Shown here piece by piece: positions 15,254-24,852 of a stretch of 64,000 nucleotides of DNA (its first letter is position 1; the number at the start of each line of letters is the position of its first letter). Under the pieces are notes generated by a model. It had not been told where the DNA came from and did not search any database. It saw nothing but the letters and a program-made list of their open reading frames with translations. Both the position numbers and the translations under genes were made by a program. This DNA is from Bosea sp. 685 (GTDB lineage: Bacteria > Pseudomonadota > Alphaproteobacteria > Rhizobiales > Beijerinckiaceae), in the NCBI RefSeq assembly GCF_031884435.1, contig NZ_CP134779.1, forward strand, positions 2,728,001 to 2,792,000, given 5' to 3'.

Positions 15254-17050
15254 ATGATCGAAACCAAACCCAAAACCCTGGAACTCGCCAGCCGTATCTC
15301 GGTGCGCGCACTTCTCCTGAGCCTGATGCGGGAATGGCAAGGCTGGTCCGTGGGGAACGAGGATGGCGCATCCGCCACGGATTCCGGGCTTCCGCGCCAG
15401 GTTCTCAAGTTGCCGCTGGCTGGGCGCGAGATCCATGTCGCGCTCACCCATCTCTCCCAGGTCGGCGCCCATGGTCTGCGCCCGCCCTTCTACGAGATCG
15501 GGCCGGAAGGCGCGATGCGTGTCGTCCCCTTCCCCGAGTTGTTGAACCTGATCACGGCAGAACCTGGCATCGCGGGCGCGGATTCCGACATAAGAGGGCT
15601 CGTCTTCCTGCGTCGCGCGCTCGACAGCCTCGCCACTATCGAAGACGCCTTGCGCCATCCCTGCCTCGATGAGGCGGTTTTCGCCGAACGCGACCCAAGC
15701 TTCATCGAGGCCGAGCAGGCCCTGCGCTTCGGCCACAATGTGCACCCGACGCCACGCAGCCGCGACCAGTTCACGCTGGAGGATACGCGCCGCTTCTCGC
15801 CCGAATATGGCCAGGGCTTCGCACTGCACTGGTGGTCCGTCTCGCCGCAGATCGTGCTCCAGGGCAGCTCACGCGGACAGGCTGCCTCGGAGATGGCTGC
15901 CAGCCTCGTCGCAGACGATGCCGCCATGGAACCGGCCATTCGCCGGCAGGTGGAAGAGGTGCGCGTGCTGCTGCCGATGCATCCCTGGCAGGCCTCGCAG
16001 CTGATGCTCGATCCCGCGATCACGCGCCTGATGACGGCTGGCGACATCCGCGCGCTCGGCCCGGCCGGCTCGAACTGGCACGCCACCTCGTCCCTGCGCA
16101 GCATCCATGCGCCGCATGCCGCCTGGATGCTGAAGATGTCGCTGAACCTGCGATTGACCAATTCGCAGCGCATCATCGAACCCTATGAATGCGAGCGCGG
16201 GCTCGAGATCGACAAGCTCCTGGCGGGACCCGTGGGACGGCGGATCGCCGCGCGGTTTCCAAGCTTCCGGGTCATGGGCGAGCCGGGCTATCTCGCTTTG
16301 CGCGACGAGAATGGCGCGACGCTGCGCTCGACCATCGTCGTCTTCCGCGACAACCCGTTCAGCGGCGATCGCCAGCACAGCACAGCAGTGGTGCTGGCGG
16401 CGCTCTGCGAGATTGGCCCGGACGGGCGCAGCAGCGCGCTCTCGACCACCATCGGACGCATCGCGACGCGCCAGGGCAGCGCACCAGCCGCAACCGCGCT
16501 GGCCTGGTTCGAGCGCTTCCTGCACAACGTCGCCCTCCCCCTGCTCGGCATTCAGGCGGATCACGGCCTGCTCTTCGGCGCGCATCAGCAGAACATCGTC
16601 GTCGGCCTTGATGATGGCTGGCCCGTCACGCTGCATTTCCGCGACTGCCAGGGCACCGGCTATGTCCGCGAATTCCTGCCGGATCTCGCGGCGCAGGCGC
16701 CGGATGTGCGGCTCGAGGCCGGGCATGTCTTCGACAGCGCCTATGCTGCGAGGCTCGCCGGCTACTACCTCATCGTGAACAGCGTCTTCTCGGTCATCGG
16801 CGCGCTCGCTCTTGCCGGTCTTGCCAGCGAGGAGCGCCTGCTTGCAGCGCTGCGCACCGCGCTGGCGGCGCTCGCCGCGCAGCCGCTGCGCGACAGGACC
16901 TGCCTCGACTACCTCCTCACCTCGCCAACCCTCGTCAGTAAGGGGAATTTCATGATCTGTTTCCGCAACATCAACGAGAACACCGATGTGACGGACCCGC
17001 TCGCCGGCTATGTCGAGCTGCCCAATCCGATCGCGGGAGCGCGGTCATGA
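15254..17050 (+). CDS. iucA: NIS siderophore synthetase, IucA-type
   Basis: A 598-aa ATP-dependent NRPS-independent siderophore synthetase. The IucA/IucC domain carries LPMHPWQASQLML and SNWHATSSLRSIH (nucleotide/citrate-binding region), with LRSTIVVFRDNP and the FhuF-like C-terminal part (FLHNVALPLLGIQADHGLLFGAHQQN). In aerobactin synthesis IucA joins the first N-acyl-N-hydroxy-lysine to citrate. AAGG precedes the ATG by 7 nt. Its stop overlaps the next start (ATGA). First gene of a four-gene operon in exact iucABCD order. Confidence 0.9.
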   Translation: MIETKPKTLELASRISVRALLLSLMREWQGWSVGNEDGASATDSGLPRQVLKLPLAGREIHVALTHLSQVGAHGLRPPFYEIGPEGAMRVVPFPELLNLITAEPGIAGADSDIRGLVFLRRALDSLATIEDALRHPCLDEAVFAERDPSFIEAEQALRFGHNVHPTPRSRDQFTLEDTRRFSPEYGQGFALHWWSVSPQIVLQGSSRGQAASEMAASLVADDAAMEPAIRRQVEEVRVLLPMHPWQASQLMLDPAITRLMTAGDIRALGPAGSNWHATSSLRSIHAPHAAWMLKMSLNLRLTNSQRIIEPYECERGLEIDKLLAGPVGRRIAARFPSFRVMGEPGYLALRDENGATLRSTIVVFRDNPFSGDRQHSTAVVLAALCEIGPDGRSSALSTTIGRIATRQGSAPAATALAWFERFLHNVALPLLGIQADHGLLFGAHQQNIVVGLDDGWPVTLHFRDCQGTGYVREFLPDLAAQAPDVRLEAGHVFDSAYAARLAGYYLIVNSVFSVIGALALAGLASEERLLAALRTALAALAAQPLRDRTCLDYLLTSPTLVSKGNFMICFRNINENTDVTDPLAGYVELPNPIAGARS

Positions 17051-18132
17051 CCATCGCTCCCAGGATCGACACCGCTGCCGTGACCCCGTTGACGAAGCGG
17101 GCGACCAGCCGGCACTTCCCGGCGCGCGGCGAGAGCGTGTTCGTCATCGAGGCCAGCGACAGCGCTGACGGCGTGCTGTTCACCGGGGGCGCGGAGCGCG
17201 GGATCGAGGCACGGCTCACGGCCGCAGTCGACGCAGCCAGCGGCCGCCTCGACGTGACCCGGCCCGACGGCGACCATCCCGCCGATGCGGATGCGCTTGC
17301 AGCCCTGATCGAAGCGGCTTTCCAGAGCGCCCCGTTGCTGTCGCGGCTGGAGCTGCCCGGCTATGCCCGCAAGCCCGCGATCGTGGGGCTCTGCGTCGAG
17401 ACCGGCCGGACGGCGGACGGCGCGGAATGCGCGGTGATCACCCGCAGCGTCTTCCAGCAGCTGCCGCTGCTCTGGCGGCAGGCCGGCGCGCATGCGGCCT
17501 ATCCGGCGATCCGCTCCACGCTCGGGCCGGCGGAGCGCCTGCCGGTGCTGCGGCCGGCGCAGCCGAACGGGGTGATCTACCGCCGCTGGCTGCCCCATCT
17601 GGGCATGACGCTCTCGCTGCGCACCATCGACCGCCGCCGTGACCTCGACCTGTTCCATCACTGGATGAACCAGCCGCGCGTCGCCTTCTTCTGGGAGCTG
17701 GCACAATCGCGCGAGGAGCTCGATCGCTACCTCGCCGAGCAGGAGGCGGATCCGCATCTCATCGGCGTGATCGGCAGCTTCGACGACGAGGCGGTCGGCT
17801 ATTTCGAGTTCTACTGGGCCAAGGAAGACCGGCTCGGCCCGCATTACGAGGTCGAGGATTTCGACAGGGGCTGGCACGGCCTCATCGGCAATCCGCGCCA
17901 TCTCGGCCGCGCCAAGACGCTGGCCTGGTTCCGCTCGCTCACGCATTATCTCTTCCTCGACGAGCCGCGCACCCAGCGCATCGTCGGAGAGCCTCGCGCC
18001 TCGCATCACAAGATGCTGAGCTATTGCGCGGACGTGGCCTATGACAAGGTCAAGGAGTTCGACTTCCCGCATAAGCGCGCGGCTCTCGTCTGCTGCGAGC
18101 GCGAGCGCTTCTTCCGGGAGATCGCGCTGTGA
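17047..18132 (+). CDS. iucB: Siderophore N-acyltransferase, IucB-type (GNAT)
   Basis: A 361-aa protein whose C-terminal half (about residues 185-355) is a GNAT acyltransferase: MTLSLRTIDRRRDLDLFHHW, NQPRVAFFWEL, YFEFYWAKEDRLGPHYE and RIVGEPRASHHKML. The N-terminal half is a less conserved extension, as in IucB. It acetylates the hydroxylamine made by IucD. It overlaps both neighbours by 4 nt (ATGA upstream, GTGA downstream). RhbD of the rhizobactin pathway is an alternative relative, but RhbA/RhbB homologues are absent here. Confidence 0.88.
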   Translation: MTIAPRIDTAAVTPLTKRATSRHFPARGESVFVIEASDSADGVLFTGGAERGIEARLTAAVDAASGRLDVTRPDGDHPADADALAALIEAAFQSAPLLSRLELPGYARKPAIVGLCVETGRTADGAECAVITRSVFQQLPLLWRQAGAHAAYPAIRSTLGPAERLPVLRPAQPNGVIYRRWLPHLGMTLSLRTIDRRRDLDLFHHWMNQPRVAFFWELAQSREELDRYLAEQEADPHLIGVIGSFDDEAVGYFEFYWAKEDRLGPHYEVEDFDRGWHGLIGNPRHLGRAKTLAWFRSLTHYLFLDEPRTQRIVGEPRASHHKMLSYCADVAYDKVKEFDFPHKRAALVCCERERFFREIAL

Positions 18133-19970
18133 ATCTCGGCCCCCTCCCCGGCGGCCGGCCGGTCGAGGCCCGGTTGTGGCGCGAGCTCAACCAGGCCCTC
18201 ATCGCCCGGGCGATCAGCGAGCTCAGCTTCGAAGAAGGGCTGAAGCCCGAACCACTGGACCAGCAGCACGAGCTCTGGACGCTGCGGCTCGGCGAGACGG
18301 TGAGCTATCGTTTCAAGGCGAAGCGGCGCATCTGGGGCAATCTCGCGATCGAGCCCCGGAGCCTGTCGCGCCATGAGGGCGCGCTCGCGGCCCCGGCGGA
18401 CGATGTCGCCGGTTTCATAATCGATGCCAGGGCGGTGCTGGAGATCGAGCCCGACACGCTCGCCATCTACATCCGGGAATTGTCGAGCACCTTGTCCTCG
18501 GACGCCAGGGTCGCGGCCATCAACGCCGCGATCGGCGAGGACGAGCTGATCACCCTGCCCGACCATCTGCTGCAGCAATATCTCGACGGGCATCCGAAGG
18601 CGCCGGCCGCCAAGGGGCGCATCGGCTGGGGGCTCGGCGATGCCGAGGCCTATGCGCCGGAATTCCAGGCCGAGCTGCAGCTCTTCTGGGTGGCGCCCGC
18701 GCGCGACGCCTGCCAGATCTCGCATGATCCCGCGATCTTGGAAGAGGACCTCCTCGCCGCCTCGCTCGACCCCACTGAGCGGCGCCGGCTCGAAGCGGCC
18801 TGCCTGGAGGCCTGCAGGAAGCTCGGGCTGGATCGCTCCCGCTACCTGCTCATGCCCGTGCATCCCTGGCAGTGGGACAACATGATCGCGCTGCAATTTG
18901 CCGGCGAGATCGCGGCCGGTCGGCTCCTGCCGCTTGGTTCGTTCGGCAGCGGCTACCTGCCGCAGCAATCCTTGCGGACGCTCGCCAATGCCAGCGCCCC
19001 CCGCGCACTGCACCTCAAGCTCTCGCTCAGCATCCTCAACACCTCGGCCTGGCGCGGCGTGCCGGGGAAGTACATGGCGATCGGGCCGGCCTTCTCGGCC
19101 TGGCTCGCAGACAAGGCGGCGACTGACCCGGCACTCGCTCCAGCCACCGTGCTGCGCGAGCCCGCCGGCGCCTTCTATCCGCATCCGCTCTACGAGCGCA
19201 TCGAGGGCGTGCCCTACCAGTTCCGCGAAATGCTCGGCGCGATCTGGCGCGAATCGGTCGAGACCCATCTGGAACCTGGCCAGAACGCCATGATGCTGGG
19301 CGCGCTCACCAAACTGACCTCGGCGGGGCGACCGATCGTGAGCGCGCTGATCGCCCGCTCCGGTCTGTCGCACGAGGCCTGGCTGGAGCGCTTCTTCGAA
19401 ACTGTCGCCGTGCCGCTCTACCATTTCCTGTGTCGCTATGGCGTCGGCTTCATCGCCCATGGCCAGAACGTCACGCTGGTGCTGGAGCAATTCGCGCCCA
19501 GGGGCGTCGCGCTCAAGGACCTGCAGGGCGACGCCGATCTCGTCGATCAGGATTTCCCGGAGGCGGACGACCTCGCTCCGGAGATCAAGGCGGTTCTGCA
19601 GCGCCGACCCGCCGCCCATCTGCAGCAGCATCTCCAGACCGGCCACTTCACCAGCGTCCTGCGCTTCCTCTCGGATGCGCTGGAGACGCATGACCGTTTT
19701 CCGGAGCTGCGCTTCTATGCCTGCCTCGCCCGCAGCCTGCGGCGCTATCAGGCAGCTCATCCGGAACTGGCCGAGCGCTTCGCCCTGTTCGACCTATTCA
19801 CCGCCAAGGTGCCACGCATCTGCATCAACCGGGTGCGGCTGGCCATCGGCTATGGCGACGCCAATCGCCGTCCGGTCCCGAGCCTCGGCACCCATCTCGA
19901 CAATCCCCTTCATCTCGCCGAGCGCTCCGAAACGGAGCAGCCGCGCAGCCTCGTCGGAGCCCAGCCATGA
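18129..19970 (+). CDS. iucC: NIS siderophore synthetase, IucC-type
   Basis: A 613-aa synthetase paralogous to IucA. The signatures LMPVHPWQWDNMI, LPQQSLRTLANASAPRALH and LKLSLSILNTSAWRGVPG mark the catalytic core, and VAVPLYHFLCRYGVGFIAHGQN is the FhuF-like C-terminal region. In aerobactin synthesis this enzyme adds the second hydroxamate arm to the citryl intermediate. The GTG start overlaps iucB, and the stop overlaps iucD. Confidence 0.9.
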   Translation: MNLGPLPGGRPVEARLWRELNQALIARAISELSFEEGLKPEPLDQQHELWTLRLGETVSYRFKAKRRIWGNLAIEPRSLSRHEGALAAPADDVAGFIIDARAVLEIEPDTLAIYIRELSSTLSSDARVAAINAAIGEDELITLPDHLLQQYLDGHPKAPAAKGRIGWGLGDAEAYAPEFQAELQLFWVAPARDACQISHDPAILEEDLLAASLDPTERRRLEAACLEACRKLGLDRSRYLLMPVHPWQWDNMIALQFAGEIAAGRLLPLGSFGSGYLPQQSLRTLANASAPRALHLKLSLSILNTSAWRGVPGKYMAIGPAFSAWLADKAATDPALAPATVLREPAGAFYPHPLYERIEGVPYQFREMLGAIWRESVETHLEPGQNAMMLGALTKLTSAGRPIVSALIARSGLSHEAWLERFFETVAVPLYHFLCRYGVGFIAHGQNVTLVLEQFAPRGVALKDLQGDADLVDQDFPEADDLAPEIKAVLQRRPAAHLQQHLQTGHFTSVLRFLSDALETHDRFPELRFYACLARSLRRYQAAHPELAERFALFDLFTAKVPRICINRVRLAIGYGDANRRPVPSLGTHLDNPLHLAERSETEQPRSLVGAQP

Positions 19971-21307
19971 TGACAAACCACCCGCTCGATCTGGCCGGTA
20001 TCGGCATCGGGCCGTTCAACCTCAGCCTCGCAGCCCATCTCGACGCGGTCGAAGGCGTCGAGGCGCTGTTCTTCGAGCGCCGCAACGCGTTTGACTGGCA
20101 CCCCGGCATGATGCTGCCGGACGTGACGCTGCAGACCTCCTTCCTCAAGGATCTGGTGAGCGCCACCCATCCGTCGAGCCCCTGGACCTTCCTCTCCTTC
20201 CTGGTGGCGAAGAAGCGCTTCTACGATTTCATGAACGCGGATTTCAGCGCGATTCCCCGGCGTGAATTCGCGCAATATCTCAGCTGGGCGGCGCAGGGGC
20301 TCCCGACCCTGCGTTTCGGCGCCGGCATCGACGAGGTTGATTTCGATGGCCGCAGCTTCGTCCTGCGCAGCGGCAAGCGGGAACAGCGCGCCCGCAACAT
20401 CGCGCTCGGGGTCGGGCTGAAGCCGGCCTTGCCGGCCTTCGCCGGCCGTCTGAGGGAGGATGACCATTTCCATTCCTCACAGGCGCGGTTCCGGCTGGGA
20501 GCTTGCGCCGGCAAGCGCGTGGCGGTCATCGGTGGCGGCCAGAGCGGCGCCGAAATCCTGCTGCACTTGCTGAGCCAGACAGACAATGCGCCGAGCCATG
20601 TCGCCTGGATCAGCCAGCGTCCCAATTTCCTGCCACTCGACGAGACGCCCTTCACCAACGAGCTCTTCACGCCGCCTTATGTCGCAAGCTTCCGCGATCT
20701 CCCGGAGCCGCGTCGCCATGCCACCGTGGAGCGCGAGAAGCTCGCCGGTGACGGGGTGTCGAGCGAGACGCTCACCGCCATCTATCGCCGTCTCTACGTT
20801 CTGCGGCATCTGGAGCCATCAGGCCCCGAGGTCGAGCTTCTGCCGCACCGCGACGTCGTCAATGCCGAGCCGAGAGAGGGCGGCTACCAGCTCATCATGC
20901 GCAACGGCATGGACGGGATGATGGAGATCGGCCATGCGGAGATCGTCATTCTCGCGACCGGTTACCGTTATGAGTTGCCCGATTGTCTCGCCCCGCTGAC
21001 TGGGCGCATCGTCATCGACCGCACCGGCCGCCCCGTGCCGGACGCGGACTTCGCCATCGCCTGGGACGGCCCAAGCGCGAACCGGATCTTTGCCCTGAAT
21101 GCGGGCCTCATCAGCCATGGCATCGCCGAACCGCAGCTCAGTCTGATGGCCTGGCGCGGCGCGGTGATCGCCAATGCGCTGCTCGGCCGGCGCCAGTTCG
21201 ATGTCGAGGTGCCGAAGCCCATGGTGAACTGGCGCAGTCAGATGCACACGGACGCCCGCCTGGACACGGTGCGCTCGAATGGCGCGACGAGGCTCATGCC
21301 TCATTAA
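19967..21307 (+). CDS. iucD: L-lysine/ornithine-type N-monooxygenase, IucD-type
   Basis: A 446-aa flavoprotein monooxygenase that N-hydroxylates the side-chain amine, the first step of hydroxamate siderophore synthesis. The FAD site is GIGIGPFNLSLAAHL (residues 11-25), the substrate-side motif is LQTSFLKDLVSATHPSSPW, and the NADPH site is VAVIGGGQSGAEIL near residue 188; ATGY is also present. Last gene of the operon. With no diaminobutyrate pathway genes nearby, lysine (giving aerobactin) is the best substrate guess; putrescine, cadaverine or ornithine cannot be excluded. Confidence 0.9.
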   Translation: MMTNHPLDLAGIGIGPFNLSLAAHLDAVEGVEALFFERRNAFDWHPGMMLPDVTLQTSFLKDLVSATHPSSPWTFLSFLVAKKRFYDFMNADFSAIPRREFAQYLSWAAQGLPTLRFGAGIDEVDFDGRSFVLRSGKREQRARNIALGVGLKPALPAFAGRLREDDHFHSSQARFRLGACAGKRVAVIGGGQSGAEILLHLLSQTDNAPSHVAWISQRPNFLPLDETPFTNELFTPPYVASFRDLPEPRRHATVEREKLAGDGVSSETLTAIYRRLYVLRHLEPSGPEVELLPHRDVVNAEPREGGYQLIMRNGMDGMMEIGHAEIVILATGYRYELPDCLAPLTGRIVIDRTGRPVPDADFAIAWDGPSANRIFALNAGLISHGIAEPQLSLMAWRGAVIANALLGRRQFDVEVPKPMVNWRSQMHTDARLDTVRSNGATRLMPH

Positions 21308-21334
21308 GGGGATTTAGAGTTATCCCTTTGTTTT
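21306..21334 (+). terminator. Probable intrinsic terminator of the siderophore operon
   Basis: AAGGGGAT pairs with ATCCCTT (one bulge) across an 8-nt loop directly at the iucD stop, followed by TTGTTTT. Confidence 0.5.
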
Positions 21335-21336
21335 AA

Positions 21337-21385
21337 CGCGTTTTTTTCACGCGAACCGGTGGCCACTTCGCTCGAAAACGCTCTG
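21337..21385. repeat. Dispersed hairpin repeat (subfamily A)
   Basis: GCGTTTT near the left end pairs with AAAACGC near the right end. The stretch 21348-21378 is identical to 62364-62394 except for two adjacent bases. The rest of the 535-bp gap 21308-21842 shows no gene I can support. Confidence 0.75.
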
Positions 21386-21842
21386 ACAGTGCGCGCGCAT
21401 CAGCGAGGACATATCGCCTTGGACCATCACTTCGGCTGGACACTCGCCGCCGAGGTGATGGTTGGGTTTCTCGCTAGCAATTGGGCGAAACCGCCCTCTC
21501 CTCCCGGGCTTGAATGCGCCGAGAGCGGACGTTTCCTGTCAGCCAGAAGCCCGATTTCCGCGGGAGGGGGCGACGGACACAGATATGTGTAGAGCTGTCC
21601 GGCGACATTTTACGAGCGTATCGATAGCGAACGCTGCGATCGTCAAACGGGATCTCGGCAATGTGGAGGTCGTTCATGTGACACTATGAGCGGTCATTTG
21701 AACGGCTGCAATTCGGCGCTTCCTGCCGAATCTGCTTTCCCGATCGGGATCGAGAAATGGGAAGCGATCCGCGCTGATCGCGAACAAAAGGGATTGATGA
21801 TCAAGACCGCAGCGCTGGCTAAGCCTGTCTTGCGCATGGATC

Positions 21843-23132
21843 TCAACGGGCGGCCACCTCCTTGGCGAAAGCGAGGAGGAGCGAGCTGAGCCGAACCGGC
21901 TGCTCCTGTTGGATCCAATGGCCTGCGCCGTCGATCAATTGAATGTTGCTCATTCTCGTTGTCGCCTTCGTCCTCATCAGGTCGAGCGCGCCTGGCGACA
22001 CATAGGTCGCCCAATCGTTCTTCCCACCGATGAAGAGCGATGGGACATCGATCGTTCTACCCGAAAACAGGCGTAGCTCAGCAGTCAGGGCAGGATCGGT
22101 ATAGACACGGTAGGTCTGCAAGCCGCCTTGGAACCCGGTGCGGTTATACTCCTGCGTATACACGGCAAGTTCGGGCTCGGTGAGCCAATGGCAGGCCATG
22201 ACCTCGGCGGTTGAAGGTTCGAACGGTGCGACGTTCTCGGGCATCGTCTTGCTAGGTTCCATGACATAATAGGTAGGTAGTTGAGCGAACTCTTCGGCGG
22301 TCAACGCTTTTAACGGGTGCGGCTTGTTGCCCGACCAATCCGCGCTCTTGACGTGGAAGAACGTACGCAGAAACCTGTGCAAGCCCTGAGGGGGATGCGA
22401 CAGATCGTGGTTCGCGTCCCGCGCGCTCAGATACTGTTGGTAGATCATTCTGGGCGGGCTGAGCGTCGCCAGCGCAGCGGCCAGCTTCTGATTGTCGGTG
22501 TTCGGTTGAACCGATGAAGCGCCGCTCTCCGCCGTGTTAAACGGAAATGCCGGCGTGCCGGGGAACGGCGCGCTCATGAGCACCACTGAGGGAAAGACAT
22601 CAGGCCGGGCCATCGCACAATAGGCCGCGACGGGTGAGCCGAAGTCGTGCCCGACCAGCATCGCCGTTCGCCGATACCCCAATGCCGAAACCAGCCCGAG
22701 CGCATCGCGCGTCACGTTCAGGAGGCTGAAGGGCTCTAGCCGGGCGTCATAGTCGCTCACCCAGCCGGTGGTGCGACCAAAACCCCGCTGGTCGGGCGCA
22801 ACGACATGATAGCCGGCGTCGGCCAGAAGGGGCATCAGGTGCCGCCAGCCAAAGGCCAAATCCGGAAAGCCGTGCAGCAGCAGAGCGAGCGGCCGGCCGG
22901 GGCTCTCGAACCCGGCCTCAAGAATGTGGACGTCCAGGCTGTTAACCCCGTGGATCATGCGCGAGCGGACACCTGCGGGAAGCGTTCCCCCGCCATAGGA
23001 TGATGCGGTCATGTCAGTTCCTTCCTTGGGATCCGCAATCGCCGGTCGAAGCGAGGCCGCAACCAGACCGGCCGCCCCCATCCCTAGGAGGGCTCGTCGG
23101 GACGGCGATCGCGTCATCTGGCGGTGCGGCAT
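21843..23132 (-). CDS. Tat-exported alpha/beta hydrolase, epoxide-hydrolase-like
   Basis: A 429-aa enzyme. The N-terminus has a twin-arginine signal (RSPSRRALLGMGAAGLVAASL), so it is probably exported folded. The alpha/beta-hydrolase core shows the oxyanion motif LLHGFPD, the nucleophile elbow VGHDFGSPVA (Asp nucleophile, typical of epoxide hydrolases and haloalkane dehalogenases) and the catalytic His in DGAGHWIQQEQP. It is divergent from a TetR regulator with two tandem palindromes between them, so substrate-inducible expression is likely. The exact substrate is unknown. Confidence 0.88.
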   Translation of the reverse strand: MPHRQMTRSPSRRALLGMGAAGLVAASLRPAIADPKEGTDMTASSYGGGTLPAGVRSRMIHGVNSLDVHILEAGFESPGRPLALLLHGFPDLAFGWRHLMPLLADAGYHVVAPDQRGFGRTTGWVSDYDARLEPFSLLNVTRDALGLVSALGYRRTAMLVGHDFGSPVAAYCAMARPDVFPSVVLMSAPFPGTPAFPFNTAESGASSVQPNTDNQKLAAALATLSPPRMIYQQYLSARDANHDLSHPPQGLHRFLRTFFHVKSADWSGNKPHPLKALTAEEFAQLPTYYVMEPSKTMPENVAPFEPSTAEVMACHWLTEPELAVYTQEYNRTGFQGGLQTYRVYTDPALTAELRLFSGRTIDVPSLFIGGKNDWATYVSPGALDLMRTKATTRMSNIQLIDGAGHWIQQEQPVRLSSLLLAFAKEVAAR

Positions 23133-23147
23133 TGCCTAGCTCCGTTA

Positions 23148-23180
23148 TATGGTGATCACCATAGTATGGCGGTCACCATA
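23148..23180. promoter_or_regulatory. Two tandem 16-bp operator palindromes
   Basis: TATGGTGATCACCATA (23148-23163) is a perfect palindrome; TATGGCGGTCACCATA (23165-23180) is a near copy 17 bp further on. They sit midway between the hydrolase and TetR genes and are the probable TetR operators. Confidence 0.8.
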
Positions 23181-23213
23181 TCTACGTCAAGCGAGACGTG
23201 ATATGCGTGCTGA

Positions 23214-23795
23214 ATGACGCGCAAGACTGACGCCCGTGCCCGAGCAATCGCCGCCGCAACGCGACTGTTTCGCGTCCAGGGTTACACCGCGACGGGATTG
23301 ACCCAAATCCTTCAGGAAAGCGGCGCGCCTAAAGGATCGTTCTACTTCCACTTTCCCCGAGGCAAGACGCAGCTGGCCGAAGAAGCGATCGACCAATACG
23401 TCGCTAGCAGGATGGCAGTGCTTGGAGTTATTTCGGCAGAAACGGCTGGTGATGCCCTGAACTTTGTTCATCGGATCTTCGACACCTTCGCGGCCGAGAT
23501 GGTCGCCTCCGACTTCCAGTATGGATGTCTCATGCAAAATCTAGCCAACGAACTGCCCGCGCTCGACGCTGAGCTGACCGAACGCATAGCGCGCGGGTTC
23601 GTTGTATCGACCGAGGCCATTGCCGCGCATTTCAGGGGCTGTGGGTTTGCTCCGGCGCGTGCATCCTCCACCGCAGCTGCTTTGGTGGCCGCCCTTGAAG
23701 GTGCGCGGACGATCGCCCGCCTGGAACGCACGCCGGCTGTCTTCAAAGCGCTGGCGGACGTGAGTGCTCAGAGGTGGGCATCGGAGGTGATCTAG
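23214..23795 (+). CDS. TetR/AcrR-family regulator (YxaF/LmrA-like)
   Basis: A 193-aa repressor. The HTH is read in TGLTQILQESGAPKGSFYFHFP (about residues 28-49), and the phrase GAPKGSFYFHFPRGK is typical of the YxaF/LmrA-like branch. The remainder is a helical ligand domain. Divergent from the Tat-exported hydrolase with operators between; it probably represses both genes. Confidence 0.9.
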   Translation: MTRKTDARARAIAAATRLFRVQGYTATGLTQILQESGAPKGSFYFHFPRGKTQLAEEAIDQYVASRMAVLGVISAETAGDALNFVHRIFDTFAAEMVASDFQYGCLMQNLANELPALDAELTERIARGFVVSTEAIAAHFRGCGFAPARASSTAAALVAALEGARTIARLERTPAVFKALADVSAQRWASEVI

Positions 23796-23982
23796 CCCGT
23801 GGGGCTTCCTGAAAACGAACGGCCTCTGGATCGATCCCGATGCACCATCGACCGCACTCGGGCCGCTTCGCCAGATGCGCGCCGTCGAAGGCCCGACAAA
23901 ACCTTAGCGTATATCTGGATCCGTTCTATGCACCGACCCCAGGAGGGTTAGGTCGGGTCCGAGGTCAAAACGGCCAGCGTTC

Positions 23983-24852
23983 TCACCTTGAGCGGCTGCG
24001 GGGATCGGACGCATCGCGCAGGGCGTCGCCGAGGAGGTTGAGTGCAAGCACTGTCACCAGGATCGCGAGGCTCGGGAAAACGGCAAGCCACCAGGCATCG
24101 AGGATGTTCTCGAAACCCTCGCGGATCATGCCGCCCCAGGTCGCAGCCGGCGGCGGCACGCCGAGGCCGATGAAGCTCAGCGAGGCTTCGGTCCGGATCG
24201 CGGAAGCGAGCCAGAGCGAGCTCATCACCACCACATCCGAAATCATGTTGGGCAAGATGTGGCGCGTCATGATCCGGAACGGCCCGCAGCCGTAAGAGCG
24301 GCTGGCTTCGACGAAATCGCGCTGGCGCAGCGTGATCGTCGGAGCACGCGCGACGCGGGCGAAGGGCGCGATCTCCGTCACCGCGATCGCGATGATGAGG
24401 TTTTCCAGGCTGGCGCCAAGCATGGCCGCGATCATCAAGCCGAGCAGCAGCGTCGGGAAGGCGAGCAGCACGTCGAGGAAGCTCATGACGATCTGGTCGA
24501 AGATTCCGCCGATATAGCCGGCCAGCACGCCGATCGTCGTGCCGACCAGCATGGCGATCAGGATGGCGACGAAGCCAACGAAGAGCGAAATGCGCGCACC
24601 GTAGATCAATCGCGAGAGCACATCGCGGCCATAGCTGTCGGTGCCGAGCCAGAACTCCGCGGAGGGCGGCTCGAGCCGTACGACGATGTTCTGCTCCAGC
24701 GGATCATAGGGGGCCAGCCATGGCGCAAAGACCGCGATGAGGACGATGAGCGTGAGCAGGACGAGGCCGACCCAGGCGAGCTTGTTCTGCGTGAAGGCGA
24801 GCCAGAGGCCGCCCGGCCGCATTTCGACGGTCGTGGTGGCGACAGTGCTCAT
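23983..24852 (-). CDS. Peptide/opine-type ABC transporter permease (DppC-like)
   Basis: A 289-aa inner-membrane permease with about 6 TM segments. The DppC/OppC hallmarks are WLGTDSYGRDVLSRLIYGAR and the cytoplasmic EAA loop with ASLSFIGLGVPPPAATWG. It overlaps the DppB-like gene by 4 bp. It is the last gene of the leftward cluster, and no ATP-binding subunit follows (the next 187 bp are non-coding, then a gene on the other strand). Substrate unknown; the neighbouring oxidases suggest an amino-acid-derived compound. Confidence 0.92.
   Translation of the reverse strand: MSTVATTTVEMRPGGLWLAFTQNKLAWVGLVLLTLIVLIAVFAPWLAPYDPLEQNIVVRLEPPSAEFWLGTDSYGRDVLSRLIYGARISLFVGFVAILIAMLVGTTIGVLAGYIGGIFDQIVMSFLDVLLAFPTLLLGLMIAAMLGASLENLIIAIAVTEIAPFARVARAPTITLRQRDFVEASRSYGCGPFRIMTRHILPNMISDVVVMSSLWLASAIRTEASLSFIGLGVPPPAATWGGMIREGFENILDAWWLAVFPSLAILVTVLALNLLGDALRDASDPRSRSR

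Noticed and set aside
21686..21889. A 67-aa frame after the siderophore operon
   Set aside because: It runs into the 3' end of the hydrolase gene on the other strand and has no domain.
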